Assembly: GCA_005888095.1 (NCBI GenBank) | Contig: VBKF01000101.1 | Coordinates: forward strand, 543 to 64,542 | DNA: 64,000 bases | Origin: Deltaproteobacteria bacterium | GTDB lineage: Bacteria; Desulfobacterota; Binatia; DP-6 | Reading direction: 5' to 3' | Part shown: piece after piece, positions 25,254 to 35,287 of the stretch | Layout of the letters: every line of letters starts with the position of its first letter | How positions within the stretch are numbered: the first letter of the stretch is position 1 | The notes under the pieces: generated by a model | Told to the model about the DNA's origin: nothing | Seen by the model: the letters and a program-made list of their open reading frames with translations, nothing else | The model's database searches: none | Program-made: the position numbers and the translations under genes

Positions 25254-27112
25254 GCGCGGGTCTCCGCGGGCCGATCGCCGGGGCGCCTGGGCGGCTCGCT
25301 TCCGCGCCGGCGGCCGAGCTCGGCGACTTCACCGCCACCTGGCGTGTGGTCCCCATCTCGCTCGCGGCGGTCGCGATCGGGCTGCTGAGCGCGTGCGTCG
25401 CCCTGGCGCTCCTGCGGCTCATCGGGCTGTTCACGAACCTCTTCTTCTTCCAGCGCTGGGATTTCGCCCTCGTCTCGCCGGCGGGGAACCGGCTCGGCGC
25501 GGTCGAGATCCTCGTGCCTGTCGCAGGCGCGCTCATCGTCGGCTTCATGGCCCGCTACGGGTCCGATCGCATCCGGGGCCATGGGATCCCCGAAGCGCTC
25601 GAGTCGATCCTGATCCGCGGCAGCCGCGTCGAACCGCGCGTCGCCCTGCTCAAGCCGCTGTCGGCCGCCATCTCGATCGGCAGCGGCGGGCCGTTCGGTG
25701 CCGAGGGGCCGATCATCATGACCGGCGGCGCCTTCGGCTCGATGGTCGCGCAGTTCCTGAAGCTCACCAGCGCCGAGCGGAAGACGCTCCTCGTGGCGGG
25801 CGCCGCGGGCGGCATGTCGGCGACCTTCGCCGCGCCGGTGGCGGCGGTGGCGCTCGCGGTCGAGCTGCTCCTCTTCGAGTGGAAGCCTCGGAGCCTCGTC
25901 CCGGTGGCGCTCGCGAGCGCCACCGCGGCGGCCGCCCGCCGCTACCTCATCGGGCTCGGGCCGCTCTTTCCCACCCCGCCGCATCCGCTCTTCATCGGTC
26001 CGGCGGGCCTGCTCGGCTGTGCGCTCGCCGGACTGGTTGCCGGCGCGCTGTCCGCGATCCTGACGGGCGCGGTCTACGCGGCGGAGGATGCCTTCACCCG
26101 GCTCCCGATCCACTGGATGTGGTGGCCGGCGCTCGGCGGCCTGGTGGTCGGGCTCGGCGGCCTCGTGTTTCCCGAGGCGCTCGGCGTCGGCTACGACACG
26201 ATCGGCGCGCTTCTCCAGGGCCAGGTCCCGGGGCGGGTGATCGTCGGCATCCTCCTCGTCAAGTCGCTCATCTGGAGCGTGTCTCTCGGCTCCGGCACCT
26301 CGGGCGGGGTTCTCGCCCCGCTTCTCCTGATGGGCGGGGCGCTCGGCGGCGTGGAAGCTCTCATCCTGCCGGACGAGGGGCTCGGCTTCTGGCCGCTGGT
26401 CAGCATGGGCGCCATCCTGGGCGGCACCATGCGCTCGCCCTTCACGGGCGTGATCTTCGCCCTCGAGCTCACACACGACGTCAACGTCCTGCTCCCGCTC
26501 CTGGTCTCCGTGACGCTCGCGCACGGCTTCACGGTGCTGGCGTTGCGGCGCTCGATCCTGACCGAGAAGGTGAGCCGGCGCGGCTATCACCTGAGCCGGG
26601 AGTACGCGGTCGACCCCCTCGAGATCCTGTTCGTGCGCGAGGTCATGCGGCCGAACGTCGTCGCGCTGCCGGCGACCATGTCGCTCGACGCCCTGCGGGA
26701 GGCACGTGCCCGCCGGCAGCTCCTCTGCCCGGTGGTCGACGCCGACCGGCGTCTGGTGGGCGTCGTGACGCGCGGCGATCTCGAGCACCTGCTCGGGGTC
26801 CAGGGCGCCGACGGCGCCGAGCGCCGACTGGGCGTGCTGGTCCGGACCGACCCGGTTGTCGCCTACCCCGACGAGCCGCTGCGTGCGGTGGTCTACCGCA
26901 TGGCCGAGACGGGACTCACGCGGTTCCCCGTCGTCGAGCGGGGCGAGGCGCGACGGCTGATCGGCATGGTCGCGCTCTCGGATCTGCTCCAGGCACGGGT
27001 CCGCAGCCTCGAGGCGGAGCGCCGGCGCGAGCGGGTTCTGCCGCTACGCCTCCTTCTGCCCCGTGGGCTCAGGCCGCGCAGACGTGCGGCTCAGACGACC
27101 GGCTTCGGCTGA
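25250..27112 (+). CDS. ClC-family chloride channel/transporter with CBS pair
   Basis: A 620-residue integral membrane protein. Ion-pathway motifs include GSGGPFGAEGP (about residues 144-154), whose Glu152 matches the gating glutamate of the GREGP motif, and GSGTSGGVLAPLLLMGG. The C-terminal 160 residues form two CBS repeats (VREVMRPNVVALPATMSLD... and VLVRTDPVVAYPDEPL...), a regulatory nucleotide-binding module. It may be a Cl-/H+ exchanger or a fluoride/chloride channel; sequence alone does not decide. GTG 25250 overlaps the marR stop. Its 3' end overlaps a convergent gene by 22 bases. Confidence 0.92.
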   Translation: MSAGLRGPIAGAPGRLASAPAAELGDFTATWRVVPISLAAVAIGLLSACVALALLRLIGLFTNLFFFQRWDFALVSPAGNRLGAVEILVPVAGALIVGFMARYGSDRIRGHGIPEALESILIRGSRVEPRVALLKPLSAAISIGSGGPFGAEGPIIMTGGAFGSMVAQFLKLTSAERKTLLVAGAAGGMSATFAAPVAAVALAVELLLFEWKPRSLVPVALASATAAAARRYLIGLGPLFPTPPHPLFIGPAGLLGCALAGLVAGALSAILTGAVYAAEDAFTRLPIHWMWWPALGGLVVGLGGLVFPEALGVGYDTIGALLQGQVPGRVIVGILLVKSLIWSVSLGSGTSGGVLAPLLLMGGALGGVEALILPDEGLGFWPLVSMGAILGGTMRSPFTGVIFALELTHDVNVLLPLLVSVTLAHGFTVLALRRSILTEKVSRRGYHLSREYAVDPLEILFVREVMRPNVVALPATMSLDALREARARRQLLCPVVDADRRLVGVVTRGDLEHLLGVQGADGAERRLGVLVRTDPVVAYPDEPLRAVVYRMAETGLTRFPVVERGEARRLIGMVALSDLLQARVRSLEAERRRERVLPLRLLLPRGLRPRRRAAQTTGFG

Positions 27113-27426
27113 TAGAGGTAGCGCGCGATCCACGAGCTGCGCTCGCGCTCGGCCAGCACGCGGAGCTGGGAGGGCGTGATCCACATGCCGTGCCCCGCCG
27201 CGCACTCCGTGATCGTTACGCCCGAGTGTGCGGCGCGGACCAGCTGTTCGCCGCAGTCGGGACACCGCATGCGGACGAGCTCCTGGATATGGCGGCGGTC
27301 GGCTGCGTCCTTGATCTCGCGGAGCTTCTCGATGAGCTCCCGATCGCGCCGGGCGAAGTAGACGTCCTCCTCGCCCTGCTCCTTGTGCCGCCACTTCTCC
27401 AGGAACGGATCTCGCACGTAGTCCAT
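27091..27426 (-). CDS. Zinc-ribbon protein (TFIIB-type zinc-finger domain)
   Basis: A 111-residue protein with a charged helical N-terminal half (EKLREIKDAADRRHIQELV) and a zinc ribbon: MRCPDCGEQL, then ECAAGHGMWI, which is the zf-TFIIB pattern (CPxC...C..HG.W). The function of these small proteins is not established; they may bind nucleic acid or another protein. The start is ATG 27426. It is convergent with the ClC gene, sharing 22 bases at the 3' ends, and lies just downstream of the large repeat protein on the same strand. Confidence 0.75.
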   Translation of the reverse strand: MDYVRDPFLEKWRHKEQGEEDVYFARRDRELIEKLREIKDAADRRHIQELVRMRCPDCGEQLVRAAHSGVTITECAAGHGMWITPSQLRVLAERERSSWIARYLYQPKPVV

Positions 27427-27483
27427 GGCTCCCCCCTAGCCCCGAGCGCTGTCGTGAGCAAGCGTACCGACTGCGCGCGGCGG

Positions 27484-30135
27484 TCAGCGCGCGAACGACC
27501 GCCGGGTGGCGAGGATCCGGCGCAGGTCGGTGCGCAGCCTGAGCGTGGCTCGGAGCAGAGCGCGTGCCTCTGTCTGCCGGGCACGTGCGAAGGCGGGCGC
27601 GATCAGACGCCGGCCGCGCGCCTGGGCGGCGGTCGCGACGAACGCTCGCATCTTGCCTGGTGTGCCCGCGAACAGGCCGAGTGCGAGCCGGGCGCGCAGC
27701 TGCGCATCGGCAACCGAGGCGCCGGGAAGCCGTCCGCCGAGCCCGAGGACAGCCGCCTGCAAGTCGGCGCGCGCGCCGTCCACCAGGGCGAGGAGACGCG
27801 GCGCCGGGCTGCTCGTGCCCGAGACCAGCGCGCAGGAGGTCGAGAGGGCGAGCGTCGGACAGGCACTGGCCGCCGCGGCCGCGACGATGTCGCGCAGTCC
27901 GTCGTCAAGGGCCAGGAGCGAGAGCATGCTCTGGAAGGGTCCGGCGAGCGCCTGACAGTCCCCACCGCCGGCGGAGGCGTGCTGACAGCTCCCGCCGCGG
28001 CACGTGTCGGCGGTGCACGGGTCGCCGTCCTCCGTGCAGAAGACCTCGTCGTCGACGGGCCGCAGGATGCAGCCGCTCGCGCCTGCGCCAGGGTCGCTCG
28101 GCGTGCAGACCGGCACGGCACAGTCCTGGCGGGGCCCGCAACGCTCGTCCACGGGAACATGCACGCAAGCACGCGCGACGCAGCGATCGTCCGTGCACGT
28201 GATCGCGTCGTCGCAGGCGGCGTCGTCCAGGCAGCAGCCCGGAAGCGCCGTGCCGATGCAAACGCTCGCGTGGCAGCCGTCCGCGATCGTGCAGGGGTTC
28301 CCGTCGTCGCAAACGGCTCCCTCGAACTTCACGGGGTTCGAGCAGGTGCCGGTCGCGGGGTTGCACGTCCCCGTGTCGTGGCACTGGTCCTGGGCAGTGC
28401 AGACGACCGCGTTCGTGCCGGTGCACACTCCCGCCTGACAGACGTCGGTCTGCGTGCATGCGTTTCCGTCGTGGCACGTGGTGCCATCGGGCCTTCCGGG
28501 GTTCGAGCAGGCGCCGGTGGCCGGGTTGCACGTCCCGGCGTCGTGACACTGGTCGGGCGCGGGGCAGACGACGGGATTTCCGCCCGTGCACGCGCCACTC
28601 TGGCAGGCGTCGGTCCGCGTGCAGGCGTTCCCATCGGTGCAGGCGCTGCCGTCGGGCTTGGCGGGGTTCGAGCAAGTGCCGTTGCCCGGGTTGCACGTCC
28701 CCGCGTCGTGGCACTGGTCCTGGGCAGTGCAGACGACCGCGTTCGTGCCGGCGCAAACTCCCCTCTGACAGGTGTCGGTCTGCGTGCACGCGTTCCCGTC
28801 ATTGCAGGTCGTGCCATCCGGCTTTCCGGGGTTCGAGCAGGCCCCGGTGGCCGGGTTGCACGTCCCGGCGTCGTGACACTGGTCGGGCACGGGGCAGACG
28901 ACGAGGTTGCTGCCCGTGCACACGCCCCGCTCGCAGGTGTCGGTCTGCGTGCACGCGTTGCCATCGCTGCAGGCGCTGCCGTCGGGCTTGGCGGGGTTCG
29001 AGCACGCGCCGGTACCCGGGTTGCACGTCCCCGCGTCGTGACACTGGTCGGGCGCGGGGCAGACGACCGCGTTCGTGCCCGTGCACGCACCCATCTGACA
29101 CGTGTCGGTCCGCGTGCAGGCGTTGCCGTCGGTGCAGGCGCTGCCGTCGGGCTTGGCGGGGTTCGAGCACGCGCCGGTCGCCGGGTTGCACGTCCCCGCG
29201 TCGTGACACTGGTCGGGTGCGGGGCAGACGACGGGGTTCCCGCCCGTGCACACGCCGCTCTGGCAGGTGTCGGATCGCGTGCAGGCGTTGTCGTCGTTGC
29301 ACGCGCTTCCGTTGGGCTTGACGGGGTTCGAGCACGTGCCCGTGGCCGGGTCGCAGGTGCCCGCGTCGTGACACTGGTCGGGTGCGGGGCACACGACGGA
29401 GTTCCCGCCCGTGCACGCGCCGCTCCGGCAGGTGTCGGATCGCGTGCAGGCGTTGTCGTCGTTGCACGCGCTCCCGTCGGGCTTGACCGGAGTCGAGCAC
29501 GTGCCGGTGGCCGGGTTGCACGTCCCGGCGTCGTGACACTGGTCGGGCACGGGGCAGACGACGAGGTTGCTGCCCGTGCACACGCCCCGCTCGCAGGTGT
29601 CGGTCTGCGTGCACGCGTTGCCGTCGTTGCAGGCGCTGCCGTCGGGCTTGGCGGGGTTCGAGCACGTCCCGGTACCCGGGTTGCACGTCCCCGCGTCGTG
29701 ACACTGGTCGGGTGCCGGGCAGACGACGGCGTTCGTGCCCGTGCACACGCCCATCTGACACGTGTCGGTCTGCGTGCACGCGTTGCCGTCGTTGCACGGG
29801 CTCCCGTTGGGCTTGGCGGGGTTCGAGCAGGCGCCGGACGTCGGGTTGCACGTCCCCGCGTCGTGACACTGGTCGGGCGCGGGGCAGACGACGGGATTCG
29901 CGCCCGCGCACACGCCACTCTGGCAGGTGTCGGTGTGCGTGCACGCGTTGCCGTCGTTGCACGAGCTCCCGTTGGGCTTGGCGGGGTTCGAGCATGTGCC
30001 GGTGGACGGATTGCAGGTGCCCGCGTCGTGGCACTGATCCTGAGGGGTGCAGACATGACATACCTTCGCGTTCACGCCGCGGGACCACGTCGCCAGCGCG
30101 AGGAGCAGCACCAAGAGATGGAAGACGCGGCGCAC
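27484..30135 (-). CDS. Secreted Cys-rich tandem-repeat protein
   Basis: A protein of about 883 residues. GTG 30135 is preferred because it begins a signal peptide (RRVFHLLVLLLALATWSRGVNA); the frame is open to a TTG at 30228. Eleven 55-residue repeats follow, each with DQCHDAGTCNP, TGTCSNPAKP, NGSxCNDGNACT, DTC and a GVCxGxNPVVCP end, giving eight Cys per unit. A diverged Cys-rich segment (CCLDDAACDDAITCTDDRC...) and a Cys-poor helical C-terminal domain of about 150 residues, ending RSFAR, complete it. It is probably an extracellular, disulfide-bonded fibre or surface protein. The function is unknown; the repeats resemble EGF-like or laminin-like Cys modules but I cannot assign a named family. 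The next gene is divergent. Confidence 0.75.
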   Translation of the reverse strand: MRRVFHLLVLLLALATWSRGVNAKVCHVCTPQDQCHDAGTCNPSTGTCSNPAKPNGSSCNDGNACTHTDTCQSGVCAGANPVVCPAPDQCHDAGTCNPTSGACSNPAKPNGSPCNDGNACTQTDTCQMGVCTGTNAVVCPAPDQCHDAGTCNPGTGTCSNPAKPDGSACNDGNACTQTDTCERGVCTGSNLVVCPVPDQCHDAGTCNPATGTCSTPVKPDGSACNDDNACTRSDTCRSGACTGGNSVVCPAPDQCHDAGTCDPATGTCSNPVKPNGSACNDDNACTRSDTCQSGVCTGGNPVVCPAPDQCHDAGTCNPATGACSNPAKPDGSACTDGNACTRTDTCQMGACTGTNAVVCPAPDQCHDAGTCNPGTGACSNPAKPDGSACSDGNACTQTDTCERGVCTGSNLVVCPVPDQCHDAGTCNPATGACSNPGKPDGTTCNDGNACTQTDTCQRGVCAGTNAVVCTAQDQCHDAGTCNPGNGTCSNPAKPDGSACTDGNACTRTDACQSGACTGGNPVVCPAPDQCHDAGTCNPATGACSNPGRPDGTTCHDGNACTQTDVCQAGVCTGTNAVVCTAQDQCHDTGTCNPATGTCSNPVKFEGAVCDDGNPCTIADGCHASVCIGTALPGCCLDDAACDDAITCTDDRCVARACVHVPVDERCGPRQDCAVPVCTPSDPGAGASGCILRPVDDEVFCTEDGDPCTADTCRGGSCQHASAGGGDCQALAGPFQSMLSLLALDDGLRDIVAAAAASACPTLALSTSCALVSGTSSPAPRLLALVDGARADLQAAVLGLGGRLPGASVADAQLRARLALGLFAGTPGKMRAFVATAAQARGRRLIAPAFARARQTEARALLRATLRLRTDLRRILATRRSFAR
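28219..30033 (-). repeat. Eleven in-register 165-bp tandem coding repeats
   Basis: Cys codons opening the CHDAG motif recur from 30033 down to 28383, 1650 bases, exactly ten periods of 165 with no net insertion or deletion; the last unit is diverged. Blocks four units apart (starting near 28861 and 29521) are identical for over 100 bases, so the array has been partly homogenised or segmentally duplicated. Because of the GC-rich repeat, other frames stay open across it on both strands. Confidence 0.85.
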
Positions 30136-30251
30136 GGCGGCGAACCATACCTCGGCTGCGACGGACCTTGGAAGTAAAAGGCCGTGCCGGCCGTCCGCTG
30201 CTTTGCGGCTTGCGTTGCGGGGTGCCAAGCGCGCGGCTACCCTCGGCCGCC

Positions 30252-31847
30252 GTGAAGCCCGCCTGGGGACCCCGTGGCGTTCTGGTCACGTTCCTCATCC
30301 TCGGCGGGGCGGGCGCAGCCCTGTGGGTCTGGACCCGGCCGCCGCGGCTCGGTCCGCTCCGCGCGACCCCGACCGACCGCCGCATCTCAGTCGAGGTGGG
30401 TGAGGCGGTCCATTTCTCTGCGGGCGCGCCGGGGGCGGTCGCTTTCACCTGGTCGATCTGGGGAAGTGCGGTTTCGCATCTGCCTACCTGGACGTACGTG
30501 GCCTTGCCCGAGGACGCCGGCTGGCAGCAGGTGACGCTGGTCGTTCGAGGGGCGACCGGCAGCACGCTCGCGCGCGCCTGGGACCTGGGGGTGGTGCCCC
30601 TGGTGCCGCCGGCGGTCGACGTCTCGCCGCCTCCCGGCCACGTCGTGGTGCCGGCCGGCACCCGCGCGAGCTTCCACTGCGGAGCGCGCGTGGCTGCGGC
30701 GCGGCCATCGGACCACCTCTGGTTCGAGTGGACGGTGGATGGTCGAACGATGTCACGTCACGAGGAGCCGGCGACCGAGGCCGTTTCCGAGTTCCTGCTG
30801 CCGGTGCCCGAGGCGGGGTCCCACCGGGTCGTGGTGCGCGTGACCGAGAACGAGCGGTCATCCTCGGTCGCCGAGTGGGTTCTCGAGAGCGCTCCGCTGC
30901 CGGAACGGCCGGCGCGGCCGGCCGAGCCGGGCCCCGCGCCACCGGCGCAACTTGTCGAGGCACCGCCTGCGCCGCCGCCCGCGCAGGCCGCGGAGGCGCG
31001 GCCGGCGCCGGTGCCCGAGCCGCCCGCGCACCTTGCCGAGGCGCGGCGCGAGCCGGAAGTGCCCGCGATCACGGTCCTGCCGCGGCACCCTCGCGCGCCC
31101 GCTGCATCTCATGTCGCGGGTGCAGTTGGAGAACGATTGCGCTTCGCGACCGGCATCGCCTCGGATGCGCCGGACGCCTCCTATGACTGGTCGGTCGATG
31201 GGCGCCACGTCCAGGGCGGGGCGACTCCGACGTTCGACTACACGCCCGAGACGCCGGGCACACATCGCGTCGCCGTGGCCTTGCGCGCCCAGGGGACCGC
31301 GGTCGGCGCCGACTCCTGGCAAGTGACGGCACGCGAGCGCCGACCCGTTCGGGAAGAGGCATCGGCCAGCACGGCCAGGGAACGGGCGCCCGTCACCGGG
31401 CCGGGGCGCGTCGCTTCCGTGCCCACCCCGACGGTGCCGCGCATCCCGGAAGCCACCATGCCTCGCATCGAACAGGGCGCCGCGACGCCCGCGGAAGTTG
31501 CGCGGGCGCCGCGCCCGGGCGCCGCGCTCACCGAGGAGGAGGTGCATCGCTGGATCGACGAGTACGCGCACGCCTGGTCGCGACACGACGTGGACACACT
31601 CCAGCGCATGGGACAGGTCCGCTCGCAGGCCGACGCGGAGCGGTTGACCCGTTACTTCGGCACGGTCGAGAACCTGCGCGTCGACGTCCACGTGCGCGCG
31701 GTGCGCGTCGACGGCGAGCGTGCCGCGGTGGAGTTCGAGCGGGTGGACACGATGACGGACCCGGGCGGCCGGCGCCAGGAGCTCCGGCTTCCGCTCCAGC
31801 ACAAGGAGATCGAACGCACGCCGGAGGGCCTGCGGTTCGTGAACTAG
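30252..31847 (+). CDS. Membrane-anchored Ig/PKD-like protein with C-terminal SnoaL/Cif-like domain
   Basis: A protein of about 531 residues from GTG 30252. One N-terminal helix (GVLVTFLILGGAGAALWVW) anchors it. Two or three beta-sandwich segments follow with PKD-like phrases such as FEWTVDGRTM and YDWSVDGRHV...FDYTPETPGTHRVAVAL, separated by Pro/Ala/Glu-rich linkers. The last 100 or so residues (LTEEEVHRWIDEYAHAWSRHDVDTLQRMGQV...) look like a SnoaL/DUF4440 cone fold, here probably non-catalytic. It is divergent from the Cys-rich repeat protein, with 116 bases between starts, so the two may share a regulatory region. The role is unknown, likely envelope. Confidence 0.65.
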   Translation: MKPAWGPRGVLVTFLILGGAGAALWVWTRPPRLGPLRATPTDRRISVEVGEAVHFSAGAPGAVAFTWSIWGSAVSHLPTWTYVALPEDAGWQQVTLVVRGATGSTLARAWDLGVVPLVPPAVDVSPPPGHVVVPAGTRASFHCGARVAAARPSDHLWFEWTVDGRTMSRHEEPATEAVSEFLLPVPEAGSHRVVVRVTENERSSSVAEWVLESAPLPERPARPAEPGPAPPAQLVEAPPAPPPAQAAEARPAPVPEPPAHLAEARREPEVPAITVLPRHPRAPAASHVAGAVGERLRFATGIASDAPDASYDWSVDGRHVQGGATPTFDYTPETPGTHRVAVALRAQGTAVGADSWQVTARERRPVREEASASTARERAPVTGPGRVASVPTPTVPRIPEATMPRIEQGAATPAEVARAPRPGAALTEEEVHRWIDEYAHAWSRHDVDTLQRMGQVRSQADAERLTRYFGTVENLRVDVHVRAVRVDGERAAVEFERVDTMTDPGGRRQELRLPLQHKEIERTPEGLRFVN

Positions 31848-31871
31848 AGGCACCGTGATGCGCGGTGCAGC

Positions 31872-31900
31872 TTGTCACGCTGGGAACGCGTTGTTATGGG
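31872..31900 (+). promoter_or_regulatory. Candidate promoter for tRNA-Leu and tig
   Basis: TTGTCA (31872-31877) and TATGGG (31895-31900) are 17 bases apart, and the predicted start is about 17 bases before tRNA-Leu. The -10 match is only moderate. Confidence 0.4.
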
Positions 31901-31924
31901 TGGACGCCGGCTGACTTCGGGGAC

Positions 31925-32004
31925 GCGAGAGTGGCGGAATTGGCAGACGCACGAGATTTAGGATCTCGCGGGCAACCGTGGGGGTTCGAGTCCCCCCTCT
32001 CGCA
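31925..32004 (+). tRNA. tRNA-Leu (anticodon TAG)
   Basis: Cloverleaf with acceptor GCGAGAG/CTCTCGC, D-arm GGCGGAATTGGCAGACGC, a CGAGA stem with TTTAGGA loop (anticodon TAG, reads CTA), a short class II variable arm and the GTTCGAG T-loop. Discriminator A at 32004; CCA is not encoded. It directly precedes trigger factor by 32 bases. Confidence 0.95.
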
Positions 32005-32036
32005 TCCCGATTCGCGGTGGCTCGTCGCGTGATCCG

Positions 32037-33353
32037 ATGGAGCCCGCGCGCGTCACGCTCGAGGATCTGAGCCCCGTCCGCAAGCGCATCCAGGTGGAGA
32101 TCTCCGCGACCGACGTGCAGGCGGAGCTCGAGCGCGCCTTCACGCTCGTCGGCCGCCAGGCCCGGCTGCCCGGCTTCCGCCCCGGTCGAGTGCCGCGACC
32201 GGTGCTCGAACGGAACTTCGGCGAGCAGGTGCGGCGCGAGGTGCTCGGCCGGCTGGTCGAGGAGTCCTTCCGCCAGGCGATCGAGACGCACCGCCTCGAG
32301 CCGGTCGGGACGCCGGACATCGACGCGGACCCACTGACGCCGGGGCAGTCGCTGCGCTACTCGGCCACCGTAGACGTCCGGCCCGTGATCGAGGTCGGGA
32401 ATCTCCAGGGGCTGGAGCTGCGTCGGCCGTCCACGACCGTGACGGATGAAGCCGTGGAGGGCGCGCTCGGCAGGCTACGGGAATCCGCGGCCCAGCTGCG
32501 ACCGATCGCCGACCGGGCGGTGGTGGAGACGCACGACATCGTCCGGGTCGATCTCACGAGCCGCCTGGAGGGCGCCGAATCGGTCCATCGTGAAGGCGTG
32601 CTGGTCGAGGCCGGCGCCGGTGCCTTCCCGCTGGCGCTCGAGCGACAGCTGGTGGGCCAGCACATAGGCGCGCAGCTCGCGCTGCGCGTTCCCTATCCGC
32701 GCGACTATCCGAACGCAGGTCTCGCCGGCAAGACGGCCGAGTTCGACGTCGTGATCCGCGAGCTCCGCGCCAAGGAGCTGCCACCGCTCGACGACGACTT
32801 CGCGCGCGATCACGGCCGGTGCCAGTCACTCGCCGAGCTCCGGACGCGCCTTCGGGCCGACCTCGAGCGCGAGGCGGAGATGCGGGCGACCGACGCGGTG
32901 CGCGATTCGCTCCTCGACCAGCTGATCGCCCGTCACCCCTTCGACGTGCCGCCCACGCTCGTCGAACGTCGCGTGGAGACGCTGCTCGCGACACTCGACG
33001 TCCGCCTGCCGGAGGGGACCGATCGCCAGCACGCCCTCGCCGAGGTGCGGGCGGAGCTGCAGCCGCGCGCCGAACGTCAGGTTCGGGTCGAGCTGCTCCT
33101 CGACGCCGTGGCCGTGCGATTGGCGATCACGGTCGACGAGCGCGAAGTCGAGGCGGAGATCGACGCGATGGCGGCGCGGGAAAACCACGCCCCCGAGCGG
33201 CTGCGGGCGCTGTACCACCGTCCCGAGGCGCATGCAGCACTCCATGCGAAGCTCGTCCGCGAGCGCACGCTCGCTCGCCTGATCGCCGAGGCGTCGGGCG
33301 GCGCAAGAACCGTGCCGGCGTCTGTGGCCCCGGACATTGCCCGTGAAAAGTAA
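32037..33353 (+). CDS. tig: Trigger factor, ribosome-associated chaperone
   Basis: A 438-residue chaperone that binds at the ribosome exit tunnel near L23. The N-terminal ribosome-binding signature GFRPGRVPRPVLERNFG is at about residues 42-58. The central FKBP-like PPIase domain (about 155-245, DIVRVDLTSRLEGAE... FDVVIRELRAKELPPLDDDFA) is degenerate in its FKBP active-site residues as far as can be seen, and the C-terminal helical arms follow. Length is normal. The order tig-clpP-clpX-lon-hup that begins here is a widely conserved protein-quality-control block. Confidence 0.95.
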   Translation: MEPARVTLEDLSPVRKRIQVEISATDVQAELERAFTLVGRQARLPGFRPGRVPRPVLERNFGEQVRREVLGRLVEESFRQAIETHRLEPVGTPDIDADPLTPGQSLRYSATVDVRPVIEVGNLQGLELRRPSTTVTDEAVEGALGRLRESAAQLRPIADRAVVETHDIVRVDLTSRLEGAESVHREGVLVEAGAGAFPLALERQLVGQHIGAQLALRVPYPRDYPNAGLAGKTAEFDVVIRELRAKELPPLDDDFARDHGRCQSLAELRTRLRADLEREAEMRATDAVRDSLLDQLIARHPFDVPPTLVERRVETLLATLDVRLPEGTDRQHALAEVRAELQPRAERQVRVELLLDAVAVRLAITVDEREVEAEIDAMAARENHAPERLRALYHRPEAHAALHAKLVRERTLARLIAEASGGARTVPASVAPDIAREK

Positions 33354-33365
33354 AGCCGGTAGAAT
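33337..33365 (+). promoter_or_regulatory. Candidate clpP promoter
   Basis: TTGCCC (33337-33342) and TAGAAT (33360-33365) are 17 bases apart and straddle the tig stop codon. Initiation would be near 33372, giving a leader of roughly 19 bases to clpP. Confidence 0.5.
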
Positions 33366-33390
33366 CCTCGACGGGCATTGACCAGCCGCC

Positions 33391-33999
33391 ATGCACGCCA
33401 ACCTCGTTCCCATCGTCATCGAGCAGACCGGTCGCGGTGAGCGCGCCTACGACATCTACTCCCGCCTGCTGCGAGACCGGATCATCATCCTCGGCACGGG
33501 GATCGGCGACGATCTAGCCAACCTGATCGTGGCGCAGCTGCTCTTCCTCGAATCCGAGGACCCGGAGAAGGACATCTACGTCTACATCAACTCTCCGGGT
33601 GGTTCCGTGACCGCCGGTCTCGCGATCTACGACACCATGCAGTACATCAAGCCCGAGGTGTCGACGCTGTGCGTGGGGCAGGCGGCCAGCATGGCAGCCT
33701 GGTTGCTCGCGGCGGGGACCAAGGGGAAGCGCTTCGCGCTGCCGCATGCGCGCATCATGATTCACCAGCCGGCGGGCGGCGTGCAGGGACAGGCGAGCGA
33801 CATCGACATCCAGGCCCGCGAGATGCTCCGTCTGCGCGAGCAGATGAACAACATCCTGGTCAAGCACACCGGGCAGAGCCTCAAGCGGATCGAGAAGGAC
33901 ACGGATCGCGATCTCTTCATGACCGGCAAGCAGGCGGTCGAGTACGGCCTCGTCGACGAGGTCATCGTCTCCCGGCCGGGCAAGGTGAAGGGAACCTGA
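33391..33999 (+). CDS. clpP: ATP-dependent Clp protease proteolytic subunit
   Basis: A 202-residue serine peptidase forming the double-heptamer chamber that works with ClpX. The catalytic triad is present: Ser100 in GQAASMAAW, His125 in [10 protein letters not shown] and Asp170 in EKDTDRDLF. The [11 protein letters not shown] oxyanion strand is intact. There is no long propeptide before [10 protein letters not shown], which matches the processed form of other ClpPs. It lies 17 bases before clpX, with its own candidate promoter at the end of tig. Confidence 0.97.
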   Translation: MHANLVPIVIEQTGRGERAYDIYSRLLRDRIIILGTGIGDDLANLIVAQLLFLESEDPEKDIYVYINSPGGSVTAGLAIYDTMQYIKPEVSTLCVGQAASMAAWLLAAGTKGKRFALPHARIMIHQPAGGVQGQASDIDIQAREMLRLREQMNNILVKHTGQSLKRIEKDTDRDLFMTGKQAVEYGLVDEVIVSRPGKVKGT

Positions 34000-34016
34000 C
34001 CGAAGGGGGCTGCTAA

Positions 34017-35270
<1,254 letters not shown>

Positions 35271-35287
35271 GCGGAGAAGGGAGACCG

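Noticed and set aside
28219-30033. CRISPR-like or minisatellite non-coding repeat
   Set aside because: The 165-bp period keeps one reading frame with conserved Cys and a signal peptide, so it is a coding repeat.
25393-30177. 1594-codon + strand open frame containing repetitive Val/Gly/Arg/Ala units
   Set aside because: It crosses the ClC gene in another frame and is antisense to the Cys-rich repeat gene. Its repeats are the complement of the 165-bp coding repeat; there is no start signal or domain.
28329-30661. Two other long minus-strand frames through the repeat array
   Set aside because: They arise because a 165-bp unit is a multiple of three and GC-rich, so stops are absent in several frames. 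Only the Cys-rich frame has a signal peptide and sensible composition.
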